Shown here: one piece after another, positions 61,319 through 64,000 of the stretch
Numbering within the stretch: the stretch's first letter is position 1
Layout of the letters: every line of letters starts with the position of its first letter
Notes under the pieces: model-generated
What the model was told of the DNA's origin: nothing
Seen by the model: the letters and a program-made list of their open reading frames with translations, nothing else
Databases searched by the model: none
Source: Cercis canadensis
Taxonomy: Eukaryota > Streptophyta > Magnoliopsida > Fabales > Fabaceae
Length of the DNA: 64,000 nt
NCBI GenBank assembly: GCA_003255065.1
Contig: QAOA01000712.1
Coordinates: 614,579 to 678,578 of the forward strand
Direction: 5' to 3'
Translations under genes and position numbers: made by a program

Positions 61319-61654
61319 TGATGCAGGAGCATCAATGTTTACTGCCTTTTCTATTTTGTATGTGTGTTTTAATCTTATTTAAGTAGTCATGTGTCTAGCA
61401 TGTGACCCCTTTTAATTTCTGGACTTATATTAGATTTGAGCTTGTGTACTGTTGGGCCGGGTTAGAACTAGACTTAGAAACCCTAGTATAAATAGCCTAA
61501 GATCTACTGTAAGCAGCAGCTTTTCAGATTATAATTTCAGTTATCAGAGGTTTCTACGTATTAGAACCCTACTCTCTGTTCCTATCTCAATCTCTCCCCT
61601 CAAATCCCTAATTCTGTCCCCAAATCCTTGCTGATTGGGCCCAATACTACATCA
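61319..61654 (+). mobile_element. Solo LTR (336 bp) nested in the LARD-like element
   Basis: Starts TGATGCAGGAGCATCA and ends CCAATACTACATCA, with the perfect 5-bp duplication TGGTA at 61314-61318 and 61655-61659. A TATA box (AGTATAAATAGCC) at about 61482-61494 gives a plus orientation. No internal region is present. Confidence 0.88.
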
Positions 61655-63375
61655 TGGTAGCAACCGAATATAACAATCAATTGTCCAGAATTCAAGATGC
61701 TTAGCAGCCCATGCATGTGAGTTTTCATGCTGTCAATGCAAAGCAAATGGGATTGCAAGTATGAATATGAGTGCTCTATGAATCACAGATGTATCATGAG
61801 AATCCAACAACTAGTTTTGTTCACAAATATCTGCATGCATACATGAATATGTAAATTGTCCTAAGGGACATTCTAGCAAATATTTGGAAATGCTCCTATG
61901 ATGTGTGCTTAGTCAGGGCATGAGTTCATGAATTGTGTGTTTCATCATTGGGGAGTGAATGGCTGTAACTTCTCAGGACTAGAAGTGACTAAATCACAAG
62001 CTCTACTAGGGCAGCAGGCTTCAATGCTCTCCACGGAGGCTCAAACATTACAAGTCAAGAAAATAGCTAGTTGCTCGGCATGCAATTAAATTGGGAATTT
62101 GATCAAACACCTTAGAGGCATGCTCATGAGTGTGCAAAATAGCTACTCAAAGTTTAATGTCAATGGCACCAAATGAAAATAAATATGGTGCAGCATAGTA
62201 GTTTGGGCGTTTAAAACCCACAAACAGAATGCAAGCTTAGGCACCTAGGACTTTTATCAAACACCTTGGAGGCAAATTTTCAAGATGAAAGCAATGTGTG
62301 TGTAAGTTGTTGTGGTACAAACCAGCAGCTAGCTTGGGTATTCTGGACCCAAAAAACCAGATTTCAAGGTGAGTTTACATGTAAAATATGCAAATAGCAT
62401 GCCTTGCACTTTCTTTTATGCAGCAATAGATCGAATAGTAAGGTGTATCTAGCATATTAATATCACAATCAATCCTTAAATACCAGTGCTATGCGCTGGA
62501 TCAGAATGAGTGTACACTAGGGCAATTACAATACTATCATGACAAGGGGAGACAGTACAGATGCAAAATGCTACACACTGCCATGTGAGATTCTGCTGTT
62601 CTTGCTACACTCTCTACTTTGTACAACAAGAATATATAGAGCAAACAATCCATTGTCTCCAATATTAAGAAGTAATTCAACTGAGTAATCATTTCACCAG
62701 CTCCTTAGATATAAGATATCGAAAACAAAGTTGTTTGGAATAAATTCTATGCTCTTATGAGATTTTGCATTTGCAAGATGACTCTTTTTAGTACTCTTCC
62801 TAAGGGATTCAGGCATTTTGTCAAACAGTTGGCATGCATGTTCGATTTTTCAAGCTTCAAGCTTCAAATTGCTTGAATCTCTACTTGATTAGGCATTTTA
62901 TCAGGATTTTACCTCTTGTAGAGAACCTTTCTGAGGTTGGGTAATCTCAAAGTATTCTAATTTTAAAAGAAAAGGCATCAAAATTAATCAAGATAACGCA
63001 GGATGTCTACTTCTATCTAATAACCGCAGCTGTGTTCAAAATTTCCACCTCGAGAGAGGCAAATAGAGAGAGAAAGTAAGGAGTTTACCTTCTGAGCTTC
63101 TAACTTCGACCTATTGAACTATGCATCCAGGGATTGGAACTGATATTTTAGTTACTTTTGATTATGCCCAAATTCAACGGTAAGCAGAAGAGTCACCTTC
63201 TTGAGAATTAATCGAAGATCAATCTTAAGCAGAATTCACAATCGCTATCTTGGGAATTGATCAAAAGTGGTGATCGAAGTAGGATCTGATTTCTCATAGC
63301 CATGGATGCCGACAGAAGCCGATTTCCGATGAGAACACCAGCAATTGGATGTGGTGATAACAGGAAATGAATATC

Positions 63376-63395
63376 GTCCCCACAGACGGCGCCAA
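63376..63395 (-). promoter_or_regulatory. Primer-binding site of the LARD-like element
   Basis: The minus strand reads TTGGCGCCGTCTGTGGGG directly inside the 5' LTR, matching the Tat element's site at 9992-10006. Confidence 0.78.
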
Positions 63396-63646
63396 TGTTG
63401 ATGCTGAGCAACCTGCACAGGAGGGAGAAGTACAGTCCAGGGAGGCCGGAGCCGGAGCTCCGGCGCCAACTCAAACGCCCAAGTTAGCGTGGAAGGGAGT
63501 GAGAGGAAACCTCGGAGAAAGAAGAAGCGTGAGAGGATTGCCTTGTGTGTGAGCTTTGAAGAAATTATGTAGGAGATTATATCTTTTAACAAGATATTTT
63601 GATTTTTTACTGTAACAATGGCTAGTGAGTTTATTGAGTATTAACA
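63396..63646 (-). repeat. 5' LTR of the LARD-like element
   Basis: 251 bp, TGTTGATGCTGAGCAACC...GAGTATTAACA, aligned to 56655-56921. Short indels and many substitutions. Confidence 0.88.
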
Positions 63647-64000
63647 AATGAAAAAAAAGAATGAGAATAATAGTCAATGACTCGTAAGTCCAGTAGCATC
63701 CCTTTTAATTATAAAAATAAAGTATGTGACACTTGGTTTAATTATAAAAGTCAAAGTGTGTAATATTCTTAGTGTCTACTCTCTTCCCCTTTTTCTAATA
63801 AATGAAACAGAAATTCAAGTAAAAGTATACATTGAAATCAAAAGTATATCTTCGAGCTCTTAGAATAATGAATCTTCCTTTAACGGATTTGGAAATGGAA
63901 GTCACAAAATGCAACACATAGAGGGTGGGTGAATTTTACCGTTTTAGTAGTGGAATTCTTCTACACTAGTTATGGGGGACTATTTAGCAAACCATATCTT
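63647..64000. other. Flank after the LARD-like element
   Basis: AT-rich, with two short repeated phrases (TTTAATTATAAAA near 63705 and 63739). No gene signal. Confidence 0.5.

Larger units (their letters stand above)
56655..63646 (-). mobile_element. Non-coding LTR retrotransposon (LARD-like), Tat-related
   Basis: About 7 kb between LTRs 56655-56921 and 63396-63646 (TGTTGATG...GTATTAACA), flanked by AATGG and AATGA, a 4 of 5 match. A polypurine tract inside the left LTR and a primer-binding site inside the right LTR set the minus orientation. The 6.5-kb interior has no gag or pol motif in any frame, so it must depend on proteins of another element. The primer-binding site TTGGCGCCGTCTGTG and the repeat word GGACATTGGTCC are shared with the Tat element at 871-10341, suggesting that family as helper. 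LTRs look only about 80-85 percent identical, so the insertion is old. Confidence 0.85.

Overview
This is nuclear DNA from a flowering plant, most likely a eudicot. The evidence is GT-AG introns in short-exon genes, three plant-type host genes, and a dense pile-up of plant transposon families (Ty3/gypsy Tat and chromovirus lineages, PIF/Harbinger, Mutator-like, Helitron, MITEs). I cannot name the species. Single N bases at 29189, 31591, 34969 and 41642 (perhaps also 39976) sit between near-identical copies of the same sequence, so this is a draft assembly with unmerged contig overlaps.

Layout. 1-870 is flank. 871-10341 is a complete but decayed Tat-lineage Ty3/gypsy element on the minus strand, with LTRs, a CATAC target duplication, gag-PR-RT-RH-INT remnants, a hypervariable repeat region and an antisense extra ORF. 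10631-10855 is a MULE-type MITE. 10976-12466 (minus) is an apparently intact three-exon HAD-type acid phosphatase gene. 12.96-17.0 kb is mostly intergenic. 16998-22185 is a young chromovirus (LTRs differ at about 4 of 385 positions) with stops, frameshifts and internal deletions. 22566 to at least 25045 (minus) is a neuroguidin/LCP5-type (Sas10/Utp3/C1D) gene with an apparent one-base frameshift.

26.5-39 (or 41.9) kb is a degraded PIF/Harbinger element on the minus strand. Its transposase and Myb-like ORFs are visible. The Myb-like ORF is split by a 3.6-kb insertion with TG/CA ends and a GCCTT duplication, best read as a giant solo LTR. Upstream of that ORF sits a Mutator-like element (33488-37277) with a perfect 9-bp target duplication. 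It carries fragments of two unrelated host genes, the urea transporter DUR3 and DNA topoisomerase II, so it is a Pack-MULE. An N-spanning 1.3-kb duplication inside it is probably an assembly artefact.

46285-50744 (plus) is an intact five-exon gene for a Ser/Pro/Arg-rich plant protein of the FLO11-like / basic proline-rich family. 51048-54892 is another long-TIR MULE-like element, filled with a MITE and a broken Helitron helicase that ends in a textbook Helitron 3' terminus. 54982-56317 is a solo LTR (TSD ATAAT). 56371-56630 is a hairpin MITE. 56655-63646 is a 7-kb LTR element with no coding capacity (LARD-like) that shares its primer-binding site and a repeat motif with the Tat element. A further solo LTR (61319-61654, TSD TGGTA) is nested in it.

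The host genes are unrelated housekeeping-type genes on both strands and do not form a cluster. The notable biology is nested transposition and host-gene capture. I see no RNA genes, CRISPR arrays or new defence-type system.
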